DNA of 64,000 bases from CAVQOB01 sp963714325 (GTDB lineage: Bacteria > Pseudomonadota > Alphaproteobacteria > Rhizobiales > Hyphomicrobiaceae), in NCBI GenBank assembly GCA_963714325.1, contig CAVQOB010000017.1, forward strand, positions 1 to 64,000. Reading direction: 5' to 3'. The translations under genes were made by a program, and so were the position numbers. The notes below the pieces were generated by a model. That model made no database searches, was not told the DNA's origin, and saw only the letters and a program-made list of their open reading frames with translations. Shown here piece after piece: positions 50,268 to 59,678 of the stretch. Each line of letters begins with the position of its first letter. Within the stretch, counting starts at the first letter, position 1.

Positions 50268-51073
50268 AGCTCGCATCGTCTCTGGCGCCAATGCCCGATC
50301 GCCCAGGACAACGTGCCGCCGATCAGGCCGGTGAGGAAGAGATCGGGCCCGGGGAACCAGATGAAGAGCAGGGGCCCGAGGATGGCGCCGAAGATGATCG
50401 CCAGCCAATCGGCAAGATTGCGCGCGCCGAGCATCATCGACAGCAGGAAGTAGATCGGCGTCATGAACAGCAGCGCGGCCGACAGCGCCGGCGGTAGATG
50501 CCCGGCCACCAGATATCCGGTTGCCGCGCCCGACACCGTGCAGAACACGGTCGCACTGCCGATGCCGAGGAAATGCGGCAAGCGCAGCTGCTCCGGCAAG
50601 GGCGGCAATCGCCGATTGCCTTCGATCCATCCGGTGACGGCGACGAAATGCACGGCGAGAAAATGGATCGGCCGTGGGGCGGCGCCATCGCGCAGATAGG
50701 GCATCAACGCGACCGTCATCGGCAGCAGCCGGATGGCAGTCAGCGAAACGGCAAAGGCTACGGCGGCAACGGTCGCCCCGCGTGCGAGTTGATCGATCAG
50801 CAGCACCTGCGCCGGCAGCGCATAAACCGAAGCCGATATGAAAACGACATGCCCGAGCGAAAATCCGAGATCACGCGCAAGCGCGCCGAAGCCGAGCGAG
50901 GTCGCCAACAGCACCAGGCCGGGTGCTGCCCAGGCGATCCGCAGGCCGCGCAAATACGCCGTGCGGCGCGAAGCGCTGGCAGTCCAGGCGGGCGCCACCA
51001 GGCTTGTTGCCGGTGGCTCGGTTAGGGCAGGGGATGTAGGCAATGGCCGGGGTTCGCTTTCCAGTTCATGCAT
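50264..51073 (-). CDS. azlC: AzlC family branched-chain amino acid transporter large subunit
   Basis: A 269-residue integral membrane protein of the AzlC family, with about seven segments: GLRIAWAAPGLVLLATSLGFGALARDLGFS, VFISASVYALPAQVLLIDQLARGA, and ARNLADWLAIIFGAILGPLLFIW. AzlC-AzlD export branched-chain amino acids or analogues. It lies upstream of and overlapping azlD. The N-terminal 35 residues are soluble and charged. No regulator is nearby. Confidence 0.87.
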   Translation of the reverse strand: MHELESEPRPLPTSPALTEPPATSLVAPAWTASASRRTAYLRGLRIAWAAPGLVLLATSLGFGALARDLGFSLGHVVFISASVYALPAQVLLIDQLARGATVAAVAFAVSLTAIRLLPMTVALMPYLRDGAAPRPIHFLAVHFVAVTGWIEGNRRLPPLPEQLRLPHFLGIGSATVFCTVSGAATGYLVAGHLPPALSAALLFMTPIYFLLSMMLGARNLADWLAIIFGAILGPLLFIWFPGPDLFLTGLIGGTLSWAIGHWRQRRCEL

Positions 51074-51289
51074 GCGACAAGTGTCCGATAACGAGGTTCG
51101 CCTGTCTTCGCGTCGAGCCTCGTCGCAAGCTTCGGGATCATGGGGGACACCAAAATCATAGGTCTTCTAGAGTGTAATGCAGATCGATACGTTCCTTTCG
51201 GAGACTGCCGCATACTCAGACGAACTTCTCGATCATCACACTCGCACACGAGCGAATGGATTGCCGATGCGGGTTCCACTGTCATCTCT

Positions 51290-51732
51290 TCAGGGATGCT
51301 TGCTGGCGTGCGGGTCCCACCAGTCCAGGCTGATGAAGCGTGCCAGCGTCGGATCATAATAGCGCGCGTGCAGGAAAATGTAACCCGTCTCGGCATCGAG
51401 TTTCTCGCCGATGAAGCCTTCGGTCTCGACGTGGGTGCCCGTGACGACGGCCTGACGGCCGAAGAGGCGTAGGTGGTGCGGTTGACCTCGATGCCAGCCT
51501 CATCGGTGATCACTTTGATCGAGGCGAGATGGTCTCTGTGGTGGGAAAACTTTGCCGCCGTCGCGCCATTGCCGCGCCACTTCACATCCTCGTGGATGTA
51601 CTTCGTCCAGATACCGTTTTCGTCGATGTCCACTTCGCCGCCAGATACCCGCGTCACCTTCTCGGGCAGCGCGGCTTGCTGTACGACTTTCATCGCGCGG
51701 GCATGGTTTGGCGCGACCCAGCAAACCAGCAA
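51290..51732 (-). pseudogene. Rhs/YD-repeat core remnant, frameshifted
   Basis: A C-terminal Rhs core fragment: NGIWTKYIHEDVKWRGNGATAAKFSHHRDHLASIKVITDEAG, then a frame break near 51465, then GFIGEKLDAETGYIFLHARYYDPTLARFISLDWWDP and a stop at 51290-51292. HRDHLASI and the ARYYDP...F-x-S-x-D-W-x-D-P block are the Rhs hallmarks. The long shell repeats and N-terminus are absent, and no toxin tip or immunity gene follows, so it is a dead fragment. Restoring one missing base near 51465 joins the frames. Confidence 0.75.
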
Positions 51733-51917
51733 CCCGAAAGCAAGAAAGGCCGACGCGGGGGCCTTCGTGCTTGAGCCCGTAGCGCCGTGAGTGGCCTACT
51801 TTTACGCCGCCACACTGGCCTGCGATGACACAGCCGTTGACAGGTCGCCTGCACAGGCATGCGCACCTGGTCCTCCACTCCGGCAAAGATCGGGCTTGCG
51901 ACGGACAGTGTGTGCCT

Positions 51918-54377
51918 TCATCGCGGCCCGGCTGATGGGCAGCGCATTTCGTACTGGATGCACGGCGCGACGTTGCCGAAGCCGCCGCTCCCGGGTTTGC
52001 TCGGCGGCACCGGCCCGTAGCGGACGCAGGTTTTCACCGGTGTGCATTTCGGCGGCGGCGGTGGCTTGGCCGGCGGTGGCGGTGGTGGCTTGACCGGCGG
52101 TGGCGGCGCCGGGCAATTCTGGCTCACGGGTATCTCCCGCCCATTGCAGCGTTTGGTTTGCTGTGGTGGCGGCGGGCAGTACTGGCCGACTGGGATCTCC
52201 CGCCCATTGCATGGCTTCGTCTGTTTTGGCGGTGGTGGGCAGTACTGCCGAATAGGAATCTGGCGGCCATTGCACTCTTTCGTTTCGGGCGGCGCCTGCG
52301 GTTTCGTGCAAAGAGCACCGTTCTGCACCAACCCCTGCGGACAACGGCAGGTCTGACTGCCGAGCGGTCCGTAGGGCTGCAACTGACCCGGACAATTGAT
52401 TGGCGGGGCCTGCGGTCGGGTGCAGCGGCTGCCTTGCTGCAGGTAACCGGCCGGGCAACCGCAGGAGCGTTGGCCATCGCGCACGATCCAGACCAGATCG
52501 CCGATGCAGTCGCGCGGTGGCACCACCACCACCGGCGCGACACAACTTGTCCCGCGGCGCTCGTGCGGTGGCCGGCAGCCGCAATAAGAACCGCCATCAT
52601 TCGACAGTCGAACAAGATCGCCGGGACATTGCTCGGGAACTTGCGGACGCGGCGGCGGCAACACCGGCAGCGGCGGCGAACGTGATGGCGCGCTGGTGAC
52701 CGGGCGTTCGATCTCGACGCAGCGATCACCCTGACGGCGCTCGCCCTGGCGGCAGGTCGGCCGGCAGCGATCGTCCTCGGAGCGCTCCTGGCCATCGCCG
52801 CAGACGCATTGTGTTCCCCGGCGGACGAGATCGCCGGGGCATTGGGTAACCGTCGCAAACTCGACACAGGCGATGCTGCTGCTGGATGGCACAGGCGGCC
52901 CACCGCTGCGCGCGGATGCCAGGATGCGGCGCGTTTCCGCCGTCAGTGAGGTGCCGAAGGCCGCTGTCGCCGAGGCGTCAGCGATTGTGACGCAGTTGCG
53001 GCCGCTGCTATTCTTGCCACCAGCTGCGGAACGATCTCCCGGTTCGTCAAGGCGCACGGTGATGCGATGGGTGCGACTTTCGCCACCCATGAGACGCAAC
53101 TGCGCCGTGCATTCGAATGGCAGCGTCGTCGGTTGCGTCGCGCAGCCGAGTGGCGGATCAATCGAGAGTAAGCGTACCCGTTCGCCGCGTCCATCCAGCG
53201 ACAGCAGGTCGGAGATGACGAGGCGGCCGTCATAAGTGCCGCGCGACTGGTTCGCAATTGTTATTTCGAAGACGCACTGTTCGCCGAAGCGGCACTGCTG
53301 ACCACCGCTCTTTCTGACGACCAGGTCCGATCCGGCATCAACACAGGCCTCGCGCTGGCGCGCATTGGCGAGTGTCACGCCATCGCCGGACAATGTCGCA
53401 CAGTTGCGCATCCGCGCGTCCTGCCCCGCGGCGCCACCGCCGGACCCTGGCGCCATCGTGACATCGACCGATCGCGATGCCAGCGCCGCCAATGCCCCCG
53501 GCGGCAATTCGCAGGACAAGCTGCCGCCCGACCGCGTACAGCGCCAGTCGCCGCCATCTGGCCGAAACGATGTAAATTCAACTGGAGTGCCGCCGGCGCG
53601 GGTTGCACTTTCCTTGAAGCCGATGGTCGCCGGCACTGCATCGATGCCGACATTGCGCAGCGTGACGCGACAGGTACACGGCGCACCGGCCGCGCAACTC
53701 GAGCACTGCTTCTCGATCGAGACAATCGGCTTTGGAGCGACCGGGGGGCTCGCTTTCGGCAGGCGGCTTGGTGACAGCAACGCGATCGACCCGGAGCACG
53801 TCTGGACATCGGGTATAGCGACGTCGACCTCTTCGTTGCAGCACAGTTCGCCATCAGCGCCGGCGGTCGTATTCGGGCTGATCACCTTGCGCAGCAACCG
53901 CACATGGTTGCCGGGTTTTGCGCCACTGATTTCAACCCTCAAGCTGGTCTGGCCCGATGCAATGCGCTGTAACGGCGGGAACACGCTAACGCCAGGCGTC
54001 AGGGCTGCGATATCCACCGTCTGGCCGGCCATGTCGGGCGTCACCGGCAATGCATAAACATGCGCGCCGCTGCCTGCCTGACGGCAAGCTATGGCCCCAG
54101 TGCCGCGAGCGACACACTGGGCGCCCGGCATCGGCGCATTCACGGGGATGATCGGAGTGCGGGCGAGCTGCGCTGCAGGGAGTGGCGTGCGCGGGAATGC
54201 GGCGACGATCCGCACAGGGGATTGTTCAACGCCGGATTGCGCCGCGACCGGCGACACCAAAGCGAGCCAGACGGACGCGATAATGCCGAGCTGCGCGCAC
54301 GACATCGCCATGGCGTTGGCGATCGGCGCCGATCGTCGCCCGAACATCGCGCAGCCGGTGGTCGAGCGATATGGCAT
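51918..54377 (-). CDS. Secreted cysteine-rich repeat protein, partner of a caspase-like protein
   Basis: An 819-residue exported protein. The signal peptide (AMAMSCAQLGIIASVWLALVSPVAA) is followed by an N-terminal region with paired cysteines and then about two DUF11-like domains at about residues 220-470 (CTCRVTLRNVGIDAVPATIG; DLVVRKSGGQQCRFGEQCVFEITIANQ). From about 510 come at least four short C-rich units of EGF-like spacing (CPGDLVR...C-x-C...G-x-x-C). Three 21-residue repeats follow (C-N-G-R-x-I-P...C-P-P-P-P), then a poly-proline stretch and a final cysteine pair. It is probably surface-exposed and disulfide-bonded. GGGAG lies 7 bases before ATG 54377, and only 13 bp separate it from the caspase gene. 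Confidence 0.7.
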   Translation of the reverse strand: MPYRSTTGCAMFGRRSAPIANAMAMSCAQLGIIASVWLALVSPVAAQSGVEQSPVRIVAAFPRTPLPAAQLARTPIIPVNAPMPGAQCVARGTGAIACRQAGSGAHVYALPVTPDMAGQTVDIAALTPGVSVFPPLQRIASGQTSLRVEISGAKPGNHVRLLRKVISPNTTAGADGELCCNEEVDVAIPDVQTCSGSIALLSPSRLPKASPPVAPKPIVSIEKQCSSCAAGAPCTCRVTLRNVGIDAVPATIGFKESATRAGGTPVEFTSFRPDGGDWRCTRSGGSLSCELPPGALAALASRSVDVTMAPGSGGGAAGQDARMRNCATLSGDGVTLANARQREACVDAGSDLVVRKSGGQQCRFGEQCVFEITIANQSRGTYDGRLVISDLLSLDGRGERVRLLSIDPPLGCATQPTTLPFECTAQLRLMGGESRTHRITVRLDEPGDRSAAGGKNSSGRNCVTIADASATAAFGTSLTAETRRILASARSGGPPVPSSSSIACVEFATVTQCPGDLVRRGTQCVCGDGQERSEDDRCRPTCRQGERRQGDRCVEIERPVTSAPSRSPPLPVLPPPRPQVPEQCPGDLVRLSNDGGSYCGCRPPHERRGTSCVAPVVVVPPRDCIGDLVWIVRDGQRSCGCPAGYLQQGSRCTRPQAPPINCPGQLQPYGPLGSQTCRCPQGLVQNGALCTKPQAPPETKECNGRQIPIRQYCPPPPKQTKPCNGREIPVGQYCPPPPQQTKRCNGREIPVSQNCPAPPPPVKPPPPPPAKPPPPPKCTPVKTCVRYGPVPPSKPGSGGFGNVAPCIQYEMRCPSAGPR

Positions 54378-54390
54378 ACCTCACTCCCAC

Positions 54391-57285
54391 CTATTGTTGC
54401 GGCGGCCGACTGCAGGTCTGCTGCGGTAGTGTCACATTGATTTGCGCGCGGCAGCAGCGATAGACCCGTCCACCGGCAGCGTCCGCCTGATCGAAAAGGC
54501 AGACATCGATCGGCACCTGACTGCCGGATTGCGCCAAATCGAATCGAACCCGAAATGGATCCCCGGCATCGGCGCGGCGCGCACGCGACGGCGATACCGT
54601 TCTGTCGAACACCAGCGAGCTGACTTTGAGGCTGTCGCGTGGCCGGCGTTGTGCGTCTTCGAGAAAGAACTCGACTTCCCAAGCGCCGGCGACGCATTGG
54701 AACTTCGCGCCCTCGAGCACGAGACAAGCCGGTGGTGGGCGATTGCCACCGCCGCCGCTGCCAGAACCGCCAGCGCCAGCACCAGCGACGGGTCCGGTCG
54801 GTTGCCCCGGCGGCGGACGTGATGGGTCGCGCGACGGACCGGCATCGCCGCCGGTGCGCCCGCTTGGCCCAGCCGGCAGTGTTGCAACCGGGTTCGGCGT
54901 TTCCCAGGCCGGCGCCAAGACGACCGGCGCTGCTGTCGGAACGGCAATGTCGGCAGTGGCTGCCGCCGGTGCCGCGCAGGGTGCGTTGATGGCGAGACTG
55001 CCGAGGATGACCGGGGCCGCTGGCGCGCTCGCAGCCGCCGCGCCGAGCGGAATGATGAAGCGCGGGCTTTGCTCGGCGGAACGTGTTGGACCGCTATCCT
55101 GCGGCCAGCCAAACAGCGCGGCGTCGCTGCCGGCGTTGGCAATCTGGCCGGCGGCCCAGACCGTGCCACCGCAGGTTCTGGCATCGATCCTGCCGGCGCG
55201 GCTGTAGTCCGGACTGGTGTCGAATGCAGCACCGACGTCGCCGGCGGCGCCAGCGTCGATTTCAGCGGCATCGCCATCCCAACGTTCGCCCATCGCCGTT
55301 GCCATAGCCCGTTCAAAACGCAGGATCGTCGCCGGCATCGGTATAGCTTGACCGCCGATCCACTGCAGCACGATGGGGCCGCTGGCAAGGGCAACCAACA
55401 TTTTTCCGTCACGATCGAAGCCGATGCGCGTCACCTCGGCACTCGATGTGACGCCCTTGACGTCGACTTCGAGACGGGCGTCGGCCGAAAAGGCGCCGTC
55501 GATCCCGATTCCGACTGACCAAACCTGCGGGCCTGCGGCGACGGCGTAGAACAGACGATCAGCACGAACGGCAAGGCCCCAGGTCCGGCGCGGCGGATCG
55601 GCGAGGCCCCAGGTCTGCGCGTCTGACACGACGAAGTCTGGACGCGTCGGCCAGCGTTGTGCCGTCGCGGCGCCGGTGGCGACGGGCTGCGCATCACTGC
55701 CGGGCTGCCGATGGCCATGATCGAAGGTTCCCAGATCGGTCCCCTTCAACGACAAGCGATGGATGAAACCGCTCGCGCGATCCGATACGAAGATTTGCCG
55801 GGTGCGGGGATCGAACGCCAGTTGGCCGAGCGCCGGCCCGGCATTCGCGATGCCGTCACGTGTGACGTTGGTGAACAAGGATACCGCACCAGTGCGTCCA
55901 TCGACCTTCCAGATGCTCCCGGGCCCGCCGCCTTTGCCGACTCCGAATAAGCCTGGGGCCCACGTGGCGCCGGATTCGCCCCGCTCAAGCGCCCGGCTAT
56001 TCCCGATGGCGCTGTTGCCGTCGACGATCGGCAATCCGTAGGCCGACGTCGCCGCGAGATACAAGGACGGGGGATCGATTGGCGAACCATCAACATCTCT
56101 TGCACTGCGGTCGAAGGTGACGCCGAAGACCTGCCCGATGTCGCCGGCATTGATGACCGGCGGCGCCACGCTCTTCATCGCCAATCGCGTTGGTTGCGTC
56201 GCAGACGGTTGCGCAACATCGACGACATCATAGATAGCGCCGCGTAGGTCGAGCGTCATGGAACCAGCCGGACCTTGGCCCGTCACCAGGCCCGAAAACC
56301 GGGTGATGACCGCAGATCCCGGCGGGAAAATCGCCTGCGCCGAATCCCGCGCCGGTGCAATGGCGACGGTTTGTGAGGGGCGTGGCCGCGTTGGATCGGG
56401 TGACGGCGCCTGGGGCAGGCGCGATGTCGCAGCGTTCGTCGACTCGGTCGCCGTCATCGCAACACCCAATTGCCCGGTCGCCGCCGCTCCCGTCGCTGGA
56501 GCAGGCGCGGCGATCGCGGGCCCGGAATAGCCATCGCGGAATGAAAACCGCGCGAGCAGACCATCTTCAAGCCAGGGAACCTGCCGGTTGGCGCTGGCCG
56601 CCGCCACTTTCAGCTGCGTCTCCTTGAAGGCATTGAATGCATCCTGACCGGGCTTCTCGATTTCGGCCGCGAGAACACTCGAATACAAATTGTTGTCGGC
56701 GGCGACATCGCCGGGCCGTGTCGCGTACGCGATCAGCGTGCCACCGGTTCGTGCTTCCGGTAATAGACCCTTCGATAGCGATTTGGTGGCGCTTGGAAAC
56801 GCCACGTTGCGGCAGGCATCGATGACGATGAAGGCCGCCGCTGGCACTGCACTCTCGATTGATTTCACCACCGTCTGCAAACTGAATCCGTTGCTGTGCA
56901 GCTCGCTCGCCTCCTGGATCGGCAGTCCCACCGGAATCAGAAAATTCTCACCATTCATGCTGGTGTCGGCAGCGCCGTGGCCTGAGTAGTAGAAGAAGGC
57001 AATCGCGCGTGGTCCAGCGTCGCGGACCCGTCTGACGAACGCCACCATTTCGTCGGTGAGCGCCGACTTCGAGAGATCGCGCGCAAACGTCACGTCGAAA
57101 CCGACGCGACCAAGTGCGGCGCCCATCGTTTCGCTGTCTTTGTGCGTGTTTTCGAGCCGGCCGAGGCTACCGGTATAGTCGCCGTTGCTGATGACAAGCG
57201 CCAAGCGGCGCTCGGCCGGCTGGGCGCCAAGCGGCGTTGGATGCAGGACAAACAAGAGCACTAGTCCGAGCGCCAAAACATGCAT
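54391..57285 (-). CDS. Secreted caspase-like peptidase fused to a beta-propeller-like region
   Basis: A 964-residue exported protein. The signal peptide (HVLALGLVLLFVLHPTPLGAQ) precedes a C14 caspase-like domain at about residues 25-260. It opens RRLALVISNGDYTG, and the catalytic His103 (FYYSGHG) and Cys158 (VIDACRNV) are both present. A linker leads to repeated propeller-like strands at about 350-730 (GSIWKVDGRTGAVSLF, LAFDPRTRQIFVSDRASGFIHR, RTWGLAVRADRLFYAVAAGPQVWSVGI). A proline/glycine tail and a small cysteine-containing C-terminal domain follow. Bacterial orthocaspases cleave after Arg/Lys (established for several). ATG 57285 (GAGG 8 bases upstream) is preferred over GTG 57342, because it alone yields a clean signal peptide. 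Confidence 0.8.
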   Translation of the reverse strand: MHVLALGLVLLFVLHPTPLGAQPAERRLALVISNGDYTGSLGRLENTHKDSETMGAALGRVGFDVTFARDLSKSALTDEMVAFVRRVRDAGPRAIAFFYYSGHGAADTSMNGENFLIPVGLPIQEASELHSNGFSLQTVVKSIESAVPAAAFIVIDACRNVAFPSATKSLSKGLLPEARTGGTLIAYATRPGDVAADNNLYSSVLAAEIEKPGQDAFNAFKETQLKVAAASANRQVPWLEDGLLARFSFRDGYSGPAIAAPAPATGAAATGQLGVAMTATESTNAATSRLPQAPSPDPTRPRPSQTVAIAPARDSAQAIFPPGSAVITRFSGLVTGQGPAGSMTLDLRGAIYDVVDVAQPSATQPTRLAMKSVAPPVINAGDIGQVFGVTFDRSARDVDGSPIDPPSLYLAATSAYGLPIVDGNSAIGNSRALERGESGATWAPGLFGVGKGGGPGSIWKVDGRTGAVSLFTNVTRDGIANAGPALGQLAFDPRTRQIFVSDRASGFIHRLSLKGTDLGTFDHGHRQPGSDAQPVATGAATAQRWPTRPDFVVSDAQTWGLADPPRRTWGLAVRADRLFYAVAAGPQVWSVGIGIDGAFSADARLEVDVKGVTSSAEVTRIGFDRDGKMLVALASGPIVLQWIGGQAIPMPATILRFERAMATAMGERWDGDAAEIDAGAAGDVGAAFDTSPDYSRAGRIDARTCGGTVWAAGQIANAGSDAALFGWPQDSGPTRSAEQSPRFIIPLGAAAASAPAAPVILGSLAINAPCAAPAAATADIAVPTAAPVVLAPAWETPNPVATLPAGPSGRTGGDAGPSRDPSRPPPGQPTGPVAGAGAGGSGSGGGGNRPPPACLVLEGAKFQCVAGAWEVEFFLEDAQRRPRDSLKVSSLVFDRTVSPSRARRADAGDPFRVRFDLAQSGSQVPIDVCLFDQADAAGGRVYRCCRAQINVTLPQQTCSRPPQQ

Positions 57286-58295
57286 GAAAAACCTCGCAAC
57301 GAGGCAAACTTTGACAATCAATCGAAAAATTTTTTGAACCACCAGCTATAAGAGAAACTATATCACAAGGTACGACTTTGCCAATCGTTGTTCTTGCCCG
57401 CTGATCCGCCGGTTAGCGAGTTCCGGTTTTCGTGCGCTGCTTTGATGCCGTTTCCGGACGGCGCCGAATTGCCATCCAGCTGTCATCACCCGTTGGGCGT
57501 TGGAGACGACGATGCGGAAACTTGCGAAGCGCGCGTCGCTCTTTTGCTTGCGCTTCGGTTGCCCACCAGCAACCGGCGCGACACGTCGAGTTGGCCGTTA
57601 TGGTTCGTATCGAAGATGCTGCGGATGGCCGCCATGTCGCCGTCGGCGGAGGGGTCCCAATCCCCGAAGATGACCTCGTTGCGTTTGGTGATCGTATCCA
57701 TCTGCCGGGGCGATCCGGGAGTCATTCGGTCGGGATAAACCTTTGCGTCGCCGAGAATGGCACGCCCTCCCTGTCCCCCAAATTCCGTTGCAGTTTCATG
57801 TCGCGCACCTCGACGTTGCCGTCGACCCAATTTGGGCTGTGTTGCGACGGGAGCGCAACTGCTGGATTACTGAGGCGGCTGCGGACCTGATCGATTGGCC
57901 GAATGCGTCGCGGAGGCTTTTCAATGCGTCAAGTTCTGATTTCGTGAAGCTGAAACTGTCTCCAAAAGTATGCGTGGTCTCTCCGAGGAGTCCGGTTCGT
58001 GTCTGAGCGATGGAAACCTAAGCAAGAGTCAAGTCCTCCTTGCATGACAATTACCTGTCTTCGTCTCTGCATGCCAGGGTGGTCGACGGCGGAGGCGTGT
58101 GGGCATCCGAAGCTATTAACAAATGGGTGACGGCAGGGTGCAGACGCGAGGTCTGTTGTTAGAAGGTCTCCGCGTTGGGCGGGCACCACAGCTTATCCGA
58201 CGGGGTGGATGTCTATGCCCGTTTCCGCTCCGCGCGCTCTGTCCAACTGCCCACTATATTGCCAGCGCCAGTCTTGGCCGCTTAAACTCGGGCGT
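57286..58295. other. Long intergenic region with a gene remnant
   Basis: About 1 kb between the caspase gene and the PrpD gene. It contains a decayed calcium-binding-like fragment (57486-57830) and a few short frames without domains. The 58020-58200 part shows the words TGTGGGCATCCGAAG and TGCAGACGCGAGG, which faintly resemble the repeat copies at 5 kb. No RNA gene is seen. Confidence 0.45.
57486..57830 (-). pseudogene. Remnant with an EF-hand-like segment
   Basis: The open frame includes FGDWDPSADGDMAAIRSIFDTNHNGQLDV. D-x-N-x-N-G-x-L-D is an EF-hand-like calcium loop, and the preceding text recalls the linker of large calcium-binding adhesins. The rest of the frame does not look like protein of that family, and no signal or repeats are present, so it is a fragment. 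Recognition rests on one motif. Confidence 0.35.
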
Positions 58296-59675
58296 ATGGC
58301 CACATCCAGTGCATTGCCTTCGATCTCCCCCGTCACCGCGACACTCGCTGCATATATCGCGTCGACGCCAGCGCGTGCCTTACCGCTCGATGTCGCCGTC
58401 AAAGCCAAACAACACATCCTCGATACGCTTGCCGCGATCGTATCAGGCTCGCGATTGAAAGCTGGCGTCTTGGCGGCGCGCTATGTCGCGAGCCTTGGAG
58501 GCACGCCCGCGGCGATGGTGATGGGAACGGGGATCGTTACGTCGGCGGCCAACGCGGCTCTCGCCAACGGGATGATGGGACACGCCGACGAAACCGACGA
58601 TTCGCATCTCGCCGGACGGTTCCATCCCGGTTGCGGTATCGTGCCGGCGGCGTTCGCCATCGCCGAGCAATTGGACCGCAGCGGTCGGGATGTCATCCAG
58701 GCGGTGGCGCTCGGGTACGACGTCGGCGCTCGTGTTTGCCCGGCGCTTGGCCTCGAGCGTGCCGATAGCGCACGTTACAGCACGCATAGCCTCGGCACGG
58801 CCTTCGGCGCGGTGGCGGCGGCCTGCGCGCTGTTTCGGTTCGACGAGCGCCAGGTTCGCCATGCGCTCTCCTACGCGGTGCAACAAGCCTCGGGCGTGCC
58901 GTTCTGGAACCGCGACAGCGAGCACGTTGAGAAAGCCTTTGATTTCGGCGGCATGGGCGCGCGTAACGGCGTGTCGGCGGCAACGATGGTCGCGGCAGGC
59001 TTCACGGCAACCGATGATCCGCTCGCGGGTACACACTCGCTATTCACCGCCTTCGGTTCCCCGGCGCGTCCGGAGTTGCTGATCGATGGCCTTGGCACAC
59101 GCTATGAAATGATGGCGGCGTCGATCAAGAAGTGGTCGGTGGGTTCGCCAATCCAAGCAGCCGTGGATGCGTTGATCCACCTGATCGCCGGCAACACATT
59201 GTCAGCGATTGACGTCGCGAGCGTCACCGCGCATATGCCCGACGATCGCCTGCACATTGTCAACAACCGAACGATGCCGGATGTTTGCCTGCAGCATCTC
59301 CTGGCGGTGACGCTGATCGATGGCAGTCTCACTTTCAGGAGTGCGCACGATACGGAACGTATGCAGGCGGCGGATGTTCTGGCCATGCGACAACGGATCA
59401 AAGCTGTGCCGAGCGCCGAACTGACGGTCGCGCGTCCGGCCCGGCAGGCGATCATCGAAATCACCACCACTGACGGGCGTTATTTGCGACAGCGAACGTC
59501 GGCAGTGCGCGGGACGCCTGAAAATCCGATGACGCAAGCAGAGATCGAAGCCAAGGCGGCGGATTTGCTGGCGCCAATCACCGGGCAAGCCCGCACGCGG
59601 CAGTTGATCTCGATGATCGCCGCACTGGAGACCCTGCCAAGCATCCGCGCGTTGCGGCCGTTGTTGCAGGCTTGA
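58296..59675 (+). CDS. MmgE/PrpD family protein
   Basis: A 459-residue protein of the 2-methylcitrate dehydratase (PrpD) family: AKQHILDTLAAIVSGSRLKAG opens the helical domain, then NGMMGHADETDDSHLAGRFHPGC (active-site region), ALGYDVGARVCPALG, FDFGGMGARNGVSAATMVAAGF, and the C-terminal lid (IKKWSVGSPIQAAVDALIHLI). Many PrpD relatives act on other tricarboxylic or dicarboxylic acids. With a TTT-type transporter and an SDR next to it, a catabolic role for a tricarboxylate-like compound is plausible. ATG 58296 is chosen because the longer frame starts with unrelated residues. Confidence 0.85.
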   Translation: MATSSALPSISPVTATLAAYIASTPARALPLDVAVKAKQHILDTLAAIVSGSRLKAGVLAARYVASLGGTPAAMVMGTGIVTSAANAALANGMMGHADETDDSHLAGRFHPGCGIVPAAFAIAEQLDRSGRDVIQAVALGYDVGARVCPALGLERADSARYSTHSLGTAFGAVAAACALFRFDERQVRHALSYAVQQASGVPFWNRDSEHVEKAFDFGGMGARNGVSAATMVAAGFTATDDPLAGTHSLFTAFGSPARPELLIDGLGTRYEMMAASIKKWSVGSPIQAAVDALIHLIAGNTLSAIDVASVTAHMPDDRLHIVNNRTMPDVCLQHLLAVTLIDGSLTFRSAHDTERMQAADVLAMRQRIKAVPSAELTVARPARQAIIEITTTDGRYLRQRTSAVRGTPENPMTQAEIEAKAADLLAPITGQARTRQLISMIAALETLPSIRALRPLLQA

Positions 59676-59678
59676 CGA

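Noticed and set aside
49914..50630. 238-codon reading with azlD as its last half
   Set aside because: The first half runs through azlC in another frame and has no homology; ATG 50267 overlapping the azlC stop explains azlD.
58020..58200. Third copy of the 5-kb dispersed repeat
   Set aside because: Only short words match, the inverted ends are missing, and the match could be chance.
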